From contig OY757934.1 in assembly GCA_963585895.1 (NCBI GenBank), forward strand, positions 37,752,336 through 37,816,335: a stretch of DNA of 64,000 nt. The letters are read 5' to 3'. The DNA comes from Sepioteuthis lessoniana. Lineage: Eukaryota; Mollusca; Cephalopoda; Myopsida; Loliginidae. Below the pieces are notes generated by a model, which worked only from the letters and a program-made list of their open reading frames with translations, was not told where the DNA came from and made no database searches. Positions 9,873 to 19,441 of the stretch are shown here, piece by piece (within the stretch, counting starts at the first letter, position 1; each line of letters begins with the position of its first letter). A program made the position numbers and the translations under genes.

Positions 9873-10060
9873 AAGTATCGTTACTCGACGATTTTAACTT
9901 ATCGTAAATTTTAAGGTTTTTTGCCCCCTTTTATTTCCAGTCGGTTTCAAAATCAACGACGGGCACGTTGTTGCTCAAGTGAAAGGATTTATGACTGTAC
10001 TGGCCGGCAGTGGCTTATGGATAAATGTGATTGGCTGATTGGAAAATGGCGCGATACACT
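9873..10060 (-). promoter_or_regulatory. candidate promoter/5' leader with tandem CCAAT boxes
   Basis: Read on the minus strand, 10030-10044 contains CCAATCAGCCAATC, two CCAAT boxes in the functional orientation for the exon at 9596-9872, next to a GCGCCATTTT block. The region has more CpG than its surroundings (GACGGGCACG, ATGGCGCGAT). No clear TATA box. Position and orientation support a Pol II promoter; the transcription start cannot be placed. Confidence 0.45.
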
Positions 10061-10328
10061 GGTTTGTTTCTTGCACTCTACCTTCGATAATAATTTTTTC
10101 TGTCAGAGCCAAATCAGTGAAGGTCAAAAAACGGTTGTCTGCAGACAATATGGGAAGTATGGAGTCACCTATAAAAATAGATAAAAAGGAAAAGGTTATA
10201 TAAATACATAAACGACATTTTTCAGAAATCAATTAAGTGATAATAAAAAAGTTAAAAAGAAAGTAAATCTTTTAAAAGATAAGAAAATTTTTTGGACAAG
10301 CATACAAAAATATCGGTGGTAATGATAT

Positions 10329-10617
10329 TTACCAACCTCTCCGCTCGGGCAGGATATGACACAAGGTCAATTTTTTAAGCGGAGTTTAACAGGTTTGAAT
10401 TCAGAGTTTTCCTTCTCCTAGATTAGTTGCCGCACCAAGGCTGAAGAACCTAGTCTGCCTCACTATACACCCATAGCTGGAGGGAGAATAATTGGATTCA
10501 TACCTTTACCAAGGGTATTAGTGCCATGTGAAATGCAACCAGTCTCGTCCAGGATTTGAACTCGTATCGCCGTGTCCATTTCCTACGACGATAACCATTA
10601 CTCCATGGGCACCTCCA
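10329..10617 (-). mobile_element. SINE B copy with perfect target-site duplication
   Basis: This is a full-length copy. Its minus-strand head starts GGTGCCCATGGAGTAATGG, with a B box in GAGTTCAAATCCTGG; its 3' end is CCGAGCGGAGAGGTTGGTAA. It is flanked by the 16-bp direct repeat AATATCGGTGGTAATG at 10309-10324 and 10619-10634, the signature of target-primed reverse transcription. The copy therefore defines the family's ends. Confidence 0.93.
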
Positions 10618-10649
10618 TAATATCGGTGGTAATGGTCCTCCTTTAAACT

Positions 10650-10735
10650 CCTGATTTTGAGTTTAAAGTTGTCCTTTTCTTTGAAGGGATGATCACCAAG
10701 GCGAAAGAAATCAGTCTATGATTTACTTGAATATT
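10650..10735 (-). mobile_element. SINE B 3' fragment
   Basis: It keeps the GAGTTTAAAGTTGTCCTTTTC, CACCAAGGCGAAAGAAATCAGTCT order of the family's 3' half, diverged. Both ends are truncated. Confidence 0.5.
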
Positions 10736-10739
10736 CTTG

Positions 10740-11115
10740 TTTTTCACAAGGACATTATTCCAAAAACCTTGAACTGAACCCTTTATTTTTAATCCATGAC
10801 ACTGGGAATGAAGGCGTTTGGTTGAAAAGTGGTTCTAAGTGAAATCATCTGAAGGTTGCAGGTTCAATCCCGACTACAGGTAAATAACAAAGAATGCTTA
10901 CTATAGGTTAACACTTGTACCTGGGTATGGTAAACGGAATTAGAACAAACTACCCACCGTGGATTAAATAAAGGGACATAAATGTGTTCGAGGTTCTGCG
11001 TAGGCTCCGGAGTGCGACATTAAACACCTAAAGAATGCCGAAGAACATATCAGTCGAAATCTTTTATGTATGAAGATGAAGACAAGAGTCCGAATATTCT
11101 AAATGACAAAAATAA
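10740..11115 (+). mobile_element. Family F copy (tRNA-Arg-like core, one inverted arm)
   Basis: The core has GGTTCTAAGTGAAATCATC then GGTTGCAGGTTCAATCCC, a Pol III B box in a tRNA-Arg-like T arm. The right arm has AAAGAATGCCGAAGAACATATC, GTCGAAATC and AGAGTCCGAATATTCTAA, matching the arms at 22045, 29330 and 55765. The left arm is reduced to CCTTGAACTGAACCCTTTA, whose complement recurs near the right arm of other copies. Confidence 0.65.
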
Positions 11116-11335
11116 CAAGGAAATGAGGATACCAGTCGAATGATTCAAGAAAATAGTGATAATGATTTCATCTCAGAAATTCAGGCAACATTGATATTCA
11201 TTTTTGAGTATATTGATCAAACTCTGTGAACTAAAAGTCTACATGACGAGTCTATAAACAGTAACCAGCCCAGAATCTAGATTTACAATCACAAATCTTC
11301 TTATCTAAACCAATATATATGTTTACTCTTTCCTT

Positions 11336-11337
<2 letters not shown>

Positions 11338-11367
<30 letters not shown>

Positions 11368-11390
11368 ATCACACATACATACATACATAC
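11338..11390. repeat. (CA)n and (CATA)n microsatellite
   Basis: About 12 CA units, a short break, then CATACATACATACATA. Confidence 0.93.
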
Positions 11391-11496
11391 ATAAATAAAA
11401 TTCTGAATTAAAAGAGTCGATTTAAAAAGTAATGCAGTGCTAACATATATCTAAATAAAAATGTATGGGATTAAAAAATAAAACACCAATAACCGA

Positions 11497-12347
11497 GCCT
11501 AGTCGGCTGGGGTTGTAGAATATAACAACTGAATCTCTGCAGAGGGGTAAGACCCCCACCTCAAGGAGTGTCCAGGATGTGACATTAAACCATTTGATGG
11601 TGAGGCTCCAGTCCTGAAGCTTGAGGAATGTGGAGTACTTCATTGACATCGTTCCCAGGTCCATTCTGACCATAAGTGGTAGCACTTGATAGGGTACTAT
11701 CAATGGGTCAAATAGAACTGTTTGACATTTAAACTGTGTACAAAAAAGGACTTATGCTAAACTGAATTGCTAGAAATGGAACTGTTTGACCATTTAACTG
11801 AGTGTAAACAAATGATTGATGATTAATTGAATTCTTAGCGATAGATAGCAATACATGGAACAATTTAACTGTGTGCAAACGAATGAGTAATGTTGAATAG
11901 AATTATTAGTGTTAAATAGCAATACTTGTAACCACTTCAATATCAATGCAAACAAATGATTAATATTGAATAGAATTTGTAGTGCTAGATAACAATAATT
12001 CAAACCATTTAACAATGTAGAAATAATAGCAATACTAATGTGCAAACAAATTAGTTCTAACTCATTTAAAAATGAAACTACTTACAAACTGTTCCCTTAC
12101 AAATCATATGTATATCCATTTAACTGTTTGCAAACAAGAGCCTAATAGTAGATAGAATTATTTGTGTTTGATGGAAATACTTGAACCAAGTGTGATCGAA
12201 AGAATGAACGTTGGCTAGTTTTAAAATGCTATCAACAAAATGTGTTTACAACTCATGTATATTTAATACATACGTATAAACTGGATTCGGCATTAAATAA
12301 CCTTCAATAGTTGATATACCATAAAACCAAAATAAACCAAACCAAAC
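11497..12347 (+). repeat. Family H composite repeat, long copy with expanded middle
   Basis: The head runs from AGTCGGCTGGGGTTGTAGAA to ATGGGTCAAATAGAACTG. The middle (about 11710-12240) is a degenerate tandem array with a period near 73 bp; each unit has TGCAAACAAATGA, TGAATAGAATT, TTAGTG and TAGCAATACTTG-like parts. The 3' tail is GGATTCGGCATTAAATAACC then TTGATATACCATAAAACC and an AAACC-rich end. Family and tail are shared with the other H copies; no coding capacity. Confidence 0.85.
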
Positions 12348-13009
12348 GCATAATCGAAGGAAATTTGATTAAAATGTTACTGGAGCGTGTAGGGCAGAAT
12401 CGAGAACTTCTAGATTGTGTTTAATCTTTTTCCGAACAAAGTTATCTATTAAACAAGAAATCCGAATTGATAAACAGATGGAGACAAGCAACTTTGGCTC
12501 CTGATTGATTATTGAAAGAAAAATGAATAAAAAAAAAATAAAAAATGTATTGTGGGTCAAGACATTATTTTTATTCATTTTACTAACGCTAATCGCAACT
12601 GCCGTGCCATCACTTTTTTGCGATAACAGGATGACAAGAGATGAGTAGAATTTGGATTGGACTTTTGAAAACAATCATATGAAGCGTCTGATGATAGAGA
12701 ATACCTCATGAAGTTGGCAGAGACGCATAGACAGTTATTTTCTTTTTTTCATCATACATGTGAAAGCATGTGCGATAGCATGTCCTCATCAGCCGCCAGC
12801 CAGGGGTGATAACACAGTTTCGGTAGTTCGAGGCGGTACTACCACTCCTGGCGCTACCAAGCAGCTTTTGCCACCGGACAGGGTATTAAGAGAATCATAT
12901 ATATTTATATATATATATATATATATATACGCCAGATCAATTAAGAGCAGACTATATTGGACGTTAATCTTCATTTTCAGAGTGCAGTTTGTGATTTACA
13001 AAAAAAAAA
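12348..13009. other. unrecognised sequence with a short TA tract
   Basis: No gene or family recognised. A GC-richer stretch (12780-12890, including GCCGCCAGCCAGGGGTGATA) precedes a TA tract at 12896-12930. Confidence 0.4.
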
Positions 13010-13500
13010 GAAAACGCGTTTACTTTCGGCAGTTAATGTTATTACGCGTTTACAGTAACCGTTTCTTACATAATCACACGGGAAAGGTGGTTCCGCGTGT
13101 ATTTCCTTCATGCTGAAAACTTCTCGCTTTCGACCAAATCCAACTTGATGCATATTGCGCCGCGGTCTAAAGACGATTTGAGGCAACTTTCAAACTGCGG
13201 TCAGTGATTCCTATTTTTGAAAGAAACGAAATGACTGAGTGTCCTATAAAACCACGACAACCAACCTCGATAGGAATCACATGGCATATCCAACCCTTTT
13301 CCACGCAGTCGGCACGCAGTCGGCACGCAGTGTCTCGTAGCGGTTTTTTCTATGTTTTATATGTATGTGTGCGTCTTTTTACCGTAATCTAGCAAAGATG
13401 GCACACTGTCGCTCGCATTTTATCAGAGCAATACTCTTCAAATGCTCCAGCTCAGAGAACAATTTGCAGTTTCGTGTTAAAATAATCATTTAATTCTAAA
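13010..13500 (+). promoter_or_regulatory. CpG-enriched promoter-like segment (weak)
   Basis: CpG dinucleotides are frequent (ACGCGTTTAC, GCGCCGCGG, tandem ACGCAGTCGGC), unlike the flanks. A TATA-like CTATAAAAC lies at 13242-13250. Downstream, AAAGATGG at 13394-13401 gives a good start context for a 31-codon frame (MAHCRSHFIRAILF and so on) that ends at about 13493. I cannot tell a real alternative first exon from coincidence, and no splice donor is obvious. Confidence 0.25.
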
Positions 13501-13516
13501 AGTCTCCATATAACGA

Positions 13517-13972
13517 AAGTACTTCCAGGCTGCGGTCGTGTCGATACTGCTATATGGATGCATTACATGGACGCTGACTAAACAGCTGAAGAAGAAGCTA
13601 GACGGCAATTATACAAGAATGTTGAGAGCAATATTGAATAAGTCCTGGCAGCAACACTCCACAAGGCACCAACTATACGGTCACCTACCACCTATTACGA
13701 AAACTATCCAAGCTAGACGAACCAGACATGCCGGACACTGCTAGAGAAGCAAGGACAAGCTCATAAGTGATGTACTCCCGTGGACCCCCGCATATGGCCA
13801 ATCAAAAGCAGGACGACCAGCTTGAACATACATACAGCAGCTATGTGATGATACGGGATGTAACCCTGAAGACCTGCCAGAGGGGATGAATGATAGGGAG
13901 ACGCGGAGAGAGAGAGTGGGTCAGGGATATCCGTGCTAGCCGCACGAGATGATGATGATGATGATGATGAAC
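13517..13972 (+). pseudogene. RTE-like LINE 3' end
   Basis: The frame reads SILLYGCITWTLTK, KKLDGNYTRMLRAILNKSW and RHQLYGHLPPITKTIQ, then after a stop continues as GRPA-type and CEDTGC-like sequence before a (GAT)n 3' tail (13951-13970). This is the C-terminal end of the reverse transcriptase polyprotein seen more fully at 50186-51683. The trinucleotide 3' tail is typical of RTE-type elements. It is 5'-truncated, as most LINE insertions are, and carries stops. Confidence 0.82.
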
Positions 13973-14068
13973 TATGAAATACCAATTGAATACTTCACTG
14001 CATCCTATATAGAATAATCGATATCATCTTAGGCTGTTGTTACAACGGGTTGTGTCTAGTATTGTAAA

Positions 14069-14320
14069 ACGTAAAGTTGGCGACCATAGTCGAGAGCAAC
14101 CAGAAGGATCCCTTTTCAAAAGCTACAACACTGTGGTGTAGGATAGGACACCACTCCTTTCCTTGGATTGCTCCACTTTACCCTTGATACGTACTTTATA
14201 TTGCTGAGTTTTAAGCAAGGGGTTATCAAGTACCATTCTTAAAGTCTTTGGTATGACGCGAACTGGGATTGAACCCAGGTCTTCCAGACCATTGGCGAAC
14301 AATCTACCCACTAGCCCACT
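14069..14320 (-). mobile_element. SINE A copy, left member of a head-to-head pair
   Basis: Minus-strand full copy: B box near 14266-14280 (GGGATTGAACCC read on plus), 3' end AAGTTGGCGACCATAGTCG at 14074. Its head abuts the head of the next copy at 14321. Confidence 0.88.
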
Positions 14321-14565
14321 GAATCGGTGTTCGCCAAAGGCCCGGGAGACCGGCGTTCAATCCCAGATTGAGTCATACCAAAGACTCAAAAAATGGTACT
14401 TGATTCCTCCTTGCTTAAGATTCAGCATTATAAGATAAGGATCAAGAGTAAAGTGGAGCAATCCATGGAAAGGAGTAGTGCCTTCCCCTACACATCGGTG
14501 TGGCAGCTATTGAAAAGGGAGGTTTCGGGTCACCCTCGACTAAGGTCGCCATTTTACTTTTACAA
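14321..14565 (+). mobile_element. SINE A copy, right member of a head-to-head pair
   Basis: Plus-strand full copy: GTTCGCCAAAGGCCCGGGAG head, B box GTTCAATCCCAGATTGAGTC, body CATACCAAAGACTC, 3' end TAAGGTCGCCATTTTAC. Together with 14069-14320 it forms a 500-bp inverted repeat with almost no spacer. Confidence 0.88.
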
Positions 14566-15035
14566 ACCGGCTTGTCTCGTATAGTACAATTAAAAAATCC
14601 AGAAATGCTTCAAATTTCTCAATACAAAAGCAGATTTAAAAAAAGGATCGTATCACTATAATATGAAAACGTCATTCAACAATTCCTTGGGTCTTCTAAT
14701 GTATATATATATATATATATATACAGATGAGAAAAGTTTGCTGGAAACATATCAAATTATGTAGAGTTAGGTCCATTACTCTAAGTTTCAAGTGGGATGC
14801 ACAAGCATCAGACGGAAAAATGAGAAAGTGATCTATCAATCGCAAATATGTAGGGAGATAAAGTCGTGTGTTAAGATCAAAGTAATCATGATACTCAAAC
14901 ACAGAAAAAATATTATGTGTGTGCGTGTGTGTGCTTGATTTAATTGGACAGACACACTTCATGTCTCCGTATTCTCTCATTGATCCGTACAAGTTGGCGA
15001 ATGATTCTTTTCGTTTTGGGATGGAATGAATTTAG
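14566..15035. other. unrecognised sequence
   Basis: No gene recognised. A TA tract lies at 14700-14722 and a short TG tract at about 14915-14932. Confidence 0.45.
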
Positions 15036-15265
15036 GAAGGCGCCATACGTTTCCCAAGTACTTTTAGCCTTAACTGTAGTCCTCTTCGAGGTCAGCGAAT
15101 GATCAAATGAAGTACATGACGACGAATCGTATCTATACATATAAAAGTAGGAGGAAGAACAAGTAAGGGAGGATTTGTAGAAAATAAGAATTTTTACTGA
15201 AGGTCTGTGGACAGGAAAAAGGAAAATTGGCGCGAAATATGTTATAAGCACCGAGCAGATTAAGG
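15036..15265. repeat. Penelope-associated terminal repeat-like unit 1
   Basis: CGTTTCCCAAGTACTTTTAG, CCTCTTCGAGGTCAGCGAATG, a GAGGAAGAACAAG block and a GCGCGAAATATGTTATA block recur in order at 15500-15690. The pair lies in direct orientation next to Penelope coding relics, so I infer pseudo-LTR or UTR sequence of that element. Confidence 0.45.
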
Positions 15266-15365
15266 ACATGATAAGTAGACACAAATTGACTCTTCTGTTT
15301 AATCAAACATGTTTAAAAGAAAAAAAGATATATTTATATATGTTTCAATAGAGAAGAACACACAC

Positions 15366-15392
15366 ACACGTTTATATATATATATATATATA
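15366..15392. repeat. (CA)n/(TA)n microsatellite
   Basis: A short CA run (15359-15370), GTT, then about 11 TA units. Confidence 0.85.
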
Positions 15393-15499
15393 TGGGGGCA
15401 GCATTTTTCTTTTAAACATATTTGATAAAACAGGTCAGACATATTCTGATTTTGATCCGTTTAATTCTCTGCATGAAACGTTTAATGGAATGGATTTTG

Positions 15500-15690
15500 T
15501 TTCCCAAGCACTTTCAGCACTAACGAGCCATCTTCGGGAGAGTGAATTATCAAATGATAAATAAAATGATGAGTTATTTATATATATGAAGAACAAGAAT
15601 GATGGGAATTTAAGTTGAGAATTTTTGCCAGATGTATGAGGACCTGAGGGAAAGAAAATTTGCGCAAAATATGTTATTGGTATTTTTGAA
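15500..15690. repeat. Penelope-associated terminal repeat-like unit 2
   Basis: Second copy of the 15036 unit: TTTCCCAAGCACTTTCAG, CCATCTTCGGGAGAGTGAAT, GAAGAACAAGAATG and TGCGCAAAATATGTTAT, about 460 bp downstream in the same direction. Confidence 0.45.
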
Positions 15691-15859
15691 TTTACCTGCT
15701 ACATTCTAAGTTGATCTTGTTTAAGGAAGAATTGTTGATCTTTATATATAGAGTTATAAAAATTTAAAGTTTTTGCTTGTTTTTCTTTCTATGTGTAATA
15801 TGGAAGTATTTCTCGTCAGTTTTTTCTGTATTTAGCGGTGGAGCACAAATGTGTGTTTA

Positions 15860-16290
15860 ATTTTATTTGTTTGTGTTTTATGGCATATCAACACTTGTGG
15901 GTTATTTTGCGCCAAATCCTATTTGTACATATATATTCAATGTATATGATTTGTAAACACATATTGTTGATAATATTTGTAAATGAGCTTGAGCTATTTT
16001 TTTGCACACAGTTAAAAGGTTTTAAGTATTTCTATCTTATAAGAATAATTCTAAAATTAATTAAAGAGTTTCAAGTATTGCTATTAAGCACTTATAATTC
16101 TATTCAACATTACTCATTTGTTTTCACACAGTTAAATGGTTCCAAGTATTCCAAAACGTATTCCCGAAAGCTCCGACTGGTGCCTCATCAAATGGTTTCA
16201 TGTCATACCCATTACATTCGTTGGGTGGGAGTCTTACCTCCCGACAGAGATGCAGTGGGTGTATTCCACAGTCCCAGCCGACTGGGCTGT
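15860..16290 (-). repeat. Family H composite repeat copy
   Basis: Starts with the inverted tail (TTTATGGCATATCAACACTT, GGTTATTTTGCGCCAAATCC) and ends with the head (AGCCGACTGGGCTG at about 16276-16290). It lies between Penelope endonuclease sequence (16292 on) and possible Penelope terminal repeats, so it probably inserted in that element. Confidence 0.8.
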
Positions 16291-16291
16291 G

Positions 16292-16890
16292 TTTGAAAGT
16301 GTTGAGAGATGGAATTAATGTCGTAAAGGTGTCGTATGAAACGTCTCGACAGAATAGTAGTTGTTAAACCTATGTAGGTACTTGTTTTATTGGAGAAACA
16401 TTCTCTTAGTGTACATTTAAACTGGTGCACTGCATTAGTAACTAGTCGAGGGAGAGAAGTTACAGTAGCTAAAGAGGTTAGTTGTTTGGATTTGGGAAGA
16501 TATATGATGAGTTTTAATTTATTGTCAGAGTCAGTTGGGTAACCTTATTACATATTAGATTTTTAGTGCTATTTCATTAAATTTGTAGTGCCTGTGCCTC
16601 TGGTTGCAAAAAATAGTTCAATGTATTTAGGGTTGTTTGATAGAGTATAAATTTTTAGCGCAATTCGAGTTGATATTTTTAATTGTGCGTTTTATTTGTT
16701 CGTCAACAATGTAGTTTGGGAAGTCATTGTGGGCTTGTTATATGTTTTTTTAAGTTCAATGTAGAAGATTGTTTTGTAGGATGATATGAGTTTGGCACGA
16801 TTATTGCTTTTTTATATTGTTCAAGGCATTTACTTTTATAATTGCGAGTAGAGGAATTAGAAATGGTGAGTTTTTATTTTTGTCTGGGAA
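16292..16890 (-). pseudogene. Penelope-like element, GIY-YIG endonuclease region
   Basis: The minus strand encodes HQFKCTLRECFSNKTSTYIG then LTTTILSRRFIRHLYD and NSISQHFQT. This fits the C-terminal GIY-YIG domain of Penelope-like retroelements: a CP-type block, then TYIG-T-TL-RR and an H--D--SI--H block. Upstream (towards 16890) frames contain stops. It is truncated after QHFQT by the family H copy. The matching reverse transcriptase piece lies nearby at 17150-17832 but on the opposite strand. Confidence 0.75.
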
Positions 16891-16906
16891 GTTGGTGAAA
16901 GTGTTG

Positions 16907-17018
16907 CTTCTAGTCAATAGCATACTTTCACTATCTATCTATATATCTATCTATGCTTATATTGTAGCGAACATTATTATTCTTGAATTATTCTCACTTA
17001 CCTAACTTGTTTACAAAT
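16907..17018 (+). repeat. 112-bp direct repeat, left copy
   Basis: Begins CTTCTAGTCAATAGCATAC and ends CTAACTTGTTTACAAAT. It matches 17836-17947 with 7 mismatches and no gaps (94%), flanking the Penelope RT piece. Confidence 0.9.
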
Positions 17019-17149
17019 TATTCTTGCTGATCAAGGTATCGAAAAATCAGAGCTTATTATTAGTGTTGAGTTCATAAGTAAAATTTAATACGGAATTGCT
17101 TTGGAAGGCCTGTTCTACATTGTGCACAAGATAATCTTAAACCTTTAAA

Positions 17150-17832
17150 GGTCACGGGAAACTATAAAGCCAGATACATATTCAGAACCGTCAAAATCCA
17201 TAAACGACATAATCCTCTCCGAGCCATGATCTCTCAAGTCACCACTCCAATAGATGAGTTAACTGATTGCATTTCACATAGCACTAATACTCTTGGGAAA
17301 GGTATGAATCCAATTATTCTCCCTCCAGCTATGGGTAAATAGTAGTGCAGACTAGGTTCTTCAGCCTTGATGAGGCAACTAGTCTAGGAGAAGGAAAACT
17401 CTGAATTCAAACCTGTTAAACTCCGCTTAAAAAATTGACCATGTGTCATATCCTGATCGAGCGGAGGGGTTGGTAAATATGATTAATCAACTCACAACAT
17501 CCCACATATCCAGCTAATCCAGCCTATTATCCAGCCATTCAAATTTTACAAACTTTAAAATCAAACAACAAAATCATAGCCTCACTTGATATAAAAAAAA
17601 TTTTTCACCAATGTTCCCATGAACGAAACTATTGACCTCATATTACATAATATTTACAATAACCCCACACAGCCTCCACTAAAATTAACCCCAATATTCT
17701 TTGAGGTATCCTCTTCAGTTGAACACCGGAACTCTCATTCTGTGGCCTACTGTCAGCAATTTATTCATAGCTTACCAAGAAGATTAAGTTTCTACAATAT
17801 AAAAAGATCATTTATGTTATGTAGACGATAGT
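17150..17832 (+). pseudogene. Penelope-like element, reverse transcriptase region, split by a SINE
   Basis: Before the SINE the frame reads FRTVKIHKRHNPLRAMISQ, matching the GLPKIHK--NPLRPI-S motif of Penelope reverse transcriptases. After it come IASLDIKKIF, then in a shifted frame TNVPMNETIDLILHNIYNN, matching the SLDV--LFTNVP--ETI block. A third frame ends with CYVDDS, the YVDD catalytic box, at about 17816-17832. At least two frameshifts and the nested SINE B (17267-17480) make it inactive. It ends directly at the right 112-bp direct repeat. Confidence 0.8.
17267..17480 (+). mobile_element. SINE B copy, 5'-truncated, inside Penelope RT
   Basis: Starts at TTGCATTTCACATAGCACTA, so the tRNA-like head is missing, and continues to CGAGCGGAGGGGTTGGTAAA. 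5' truncation is what incomplete target-primed reverse transcription gives. It interrupts the Penelope RT frame after the NPLR motif. Confidence 0.88.
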
Positions 17833-17835
17833 CCC

Positions 17836-17947
17836 CTTCTAGTCAATAGCATACCTTTACTGTCTATCTATATATCTATCTATGCTTACATTGTAGCGAA
17901 CATCAATATTCTAGAATTATTCTCACTTACCTAACTTGTTTACAAAT
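17836..17947 (+). repeat. 112-bp direct repeat, right copy
   Basis: Partner of 16907-17018, 929 bp downstream in the same orientation. Confidence 0.9.
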
Positions 17948-18705
17948 ACAAATGTTTAGCATGCACTAAAATTTATACAGTTGTTACAGTAAATGCAGAA
18001 GCTCGAGTCCACCAGATTTTAGTTCGTTTTATTAAAAAAAACAAAAACACCGATTATTGAGTCAGTTTGCTAAAATGTGTAAATCAAATATCTACATGAT
18101 GATTCTACAAGCAATAACCAACACATTGATTTTCCCAATTCGGCAAGGAAAGCCAAAACGCTGATATTTCTATTCCGACAAGTGAAGCCATGAATCATAT
18201 CTTTTATCGAAATTAAACTTCATTGCTACACTTCTCGTATAGTTTTCATATCACTATATGACCAAAGAGCGTCTGTCTTGCTTTTCTGATGGTGTCAGAT
18301 ATAGGTTTCTTCTTCGTCTTTTTGTATAGTGGCTTGTTTGATATCCTCACTGGATATCGAATAACTAGGATGCGTCCCAGTTCTCGTTTCCATAGAATGC
18401 ATCAAGTTTACTTTATTCATCTTTTGTACTGAAGTGAAATAGTAGCTATGGTTTTACAAGAGTTTAGTGAAGTCTCAATTTTTAATTGCATTTTGTCCTT
18501 TCTAATCGAACATTTAGGAGGGTTTTTTTGTTTTTTTTTTTGGTCTTTTGTTGATGGCTTTTTTCCTAGTAATGTCTTCCTTATCTCCAGAGATACCATT
18601 TTTTTTCATGTGTCTCCGTCCTTCCTCTGGTGTTTTAAATTCCCCTTTAATATTCGGGAACTCAATTTTTTCGGTATCAACCATTAGATTATATTTGGAG
18701 GGTCT
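17948..18705 (-). other. unrecognised, possibly decayed retroelement sequence
   Basis: The minus strand has coding-like stretches, for example YNLMVDTEKIEFPNIKGEFK then TPEEGRRHMKKNG near 18560-18700, and LTPSEKQDRRSLVI near 18250-18310. I do not recognise a family. Stops interrupt longer reading. Adjacent family H and Penelope insertions make a retroelement origin plausible. Confidence 0.3.
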
Positions 18706-19135
18706 CTGTTGGTTGGTTGATAGGTTTTTATGAAATATCAACCTCTGTAGATTATTCAATGCCAAATACTATAAATATATATATATATATATATAATTTG
18801 TAAACAAATACTTTGCTCGTAACATTTTTAAACGAACAAGTGCTAATCTGTTTCCATAAAAGTAGATGCTATTTAACACAATTGATCTATTTGCACACAG
18901 TAAAAGGGTTTCAAGTATAACTAATGATTAAGAAGTTCTACTTGACTCATAGATGGGGCCCTAACAGGAACTGCCCCTCCAGGACAGAACGGAGCGACGT
19001 GTAATAACAATGCAAGGGTTCTCCACATTCTTCAATCCTCCAGGACTAGAGTCTCGCTATCAGATATCTTTGTGTCATATCCAGGAAACGCAACTAAGAC
19101 GAGGTGCTATCAGCGTATTCCACAGTTCCAGAGGA
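18706..19135 (-). repeat. Family H composite repeat copy
   Basis: Inverted tail (TTGGTTGGTTGATAGGTTTT, ATGAAATATCAACCTCTG) followed by a TA tract (18776-18795) and an inverted head. Contains the block CGGAGCGACGTGTAATAACA at 18990, which also occurs in the opposite-strand copy at 19442. Confidence 0.78.
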
Positions 19136-19367
19136 GCGGGCGATGAAGTTCTGTTGAATTCTGTCAAAATATCTATGATTTTCTTTGAAGATGAAATTGA
19201 AGTTGTTTGCCAATGCGACTTCATTTGGTTGTGTCAGATTCTATTTCGTTCTTTGTCTAATTTCTGTTAATGCCACTTATTGCCTTTGAAAGAAAAGGGT
19301 CCTGTTTCTCTGTCAATTCTTTTTTTGTGATTTTGGTGTTGGTGAGTATGAATGTTTTTTGGATATG

Positions 19368-19369
<2 letters not shown>

Positions 19370-19403
<34 letters not shown>
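19370..19403. repeat. (TA)n microsatellite
   Basis: About 17 TA units. Confidence 0.95.
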
Positions 19404-19405
<2 letters not shown>

Positions 19406-19441
19406 CTTTTTTGTCGATTGCTATACTCACTTTATGTAATT

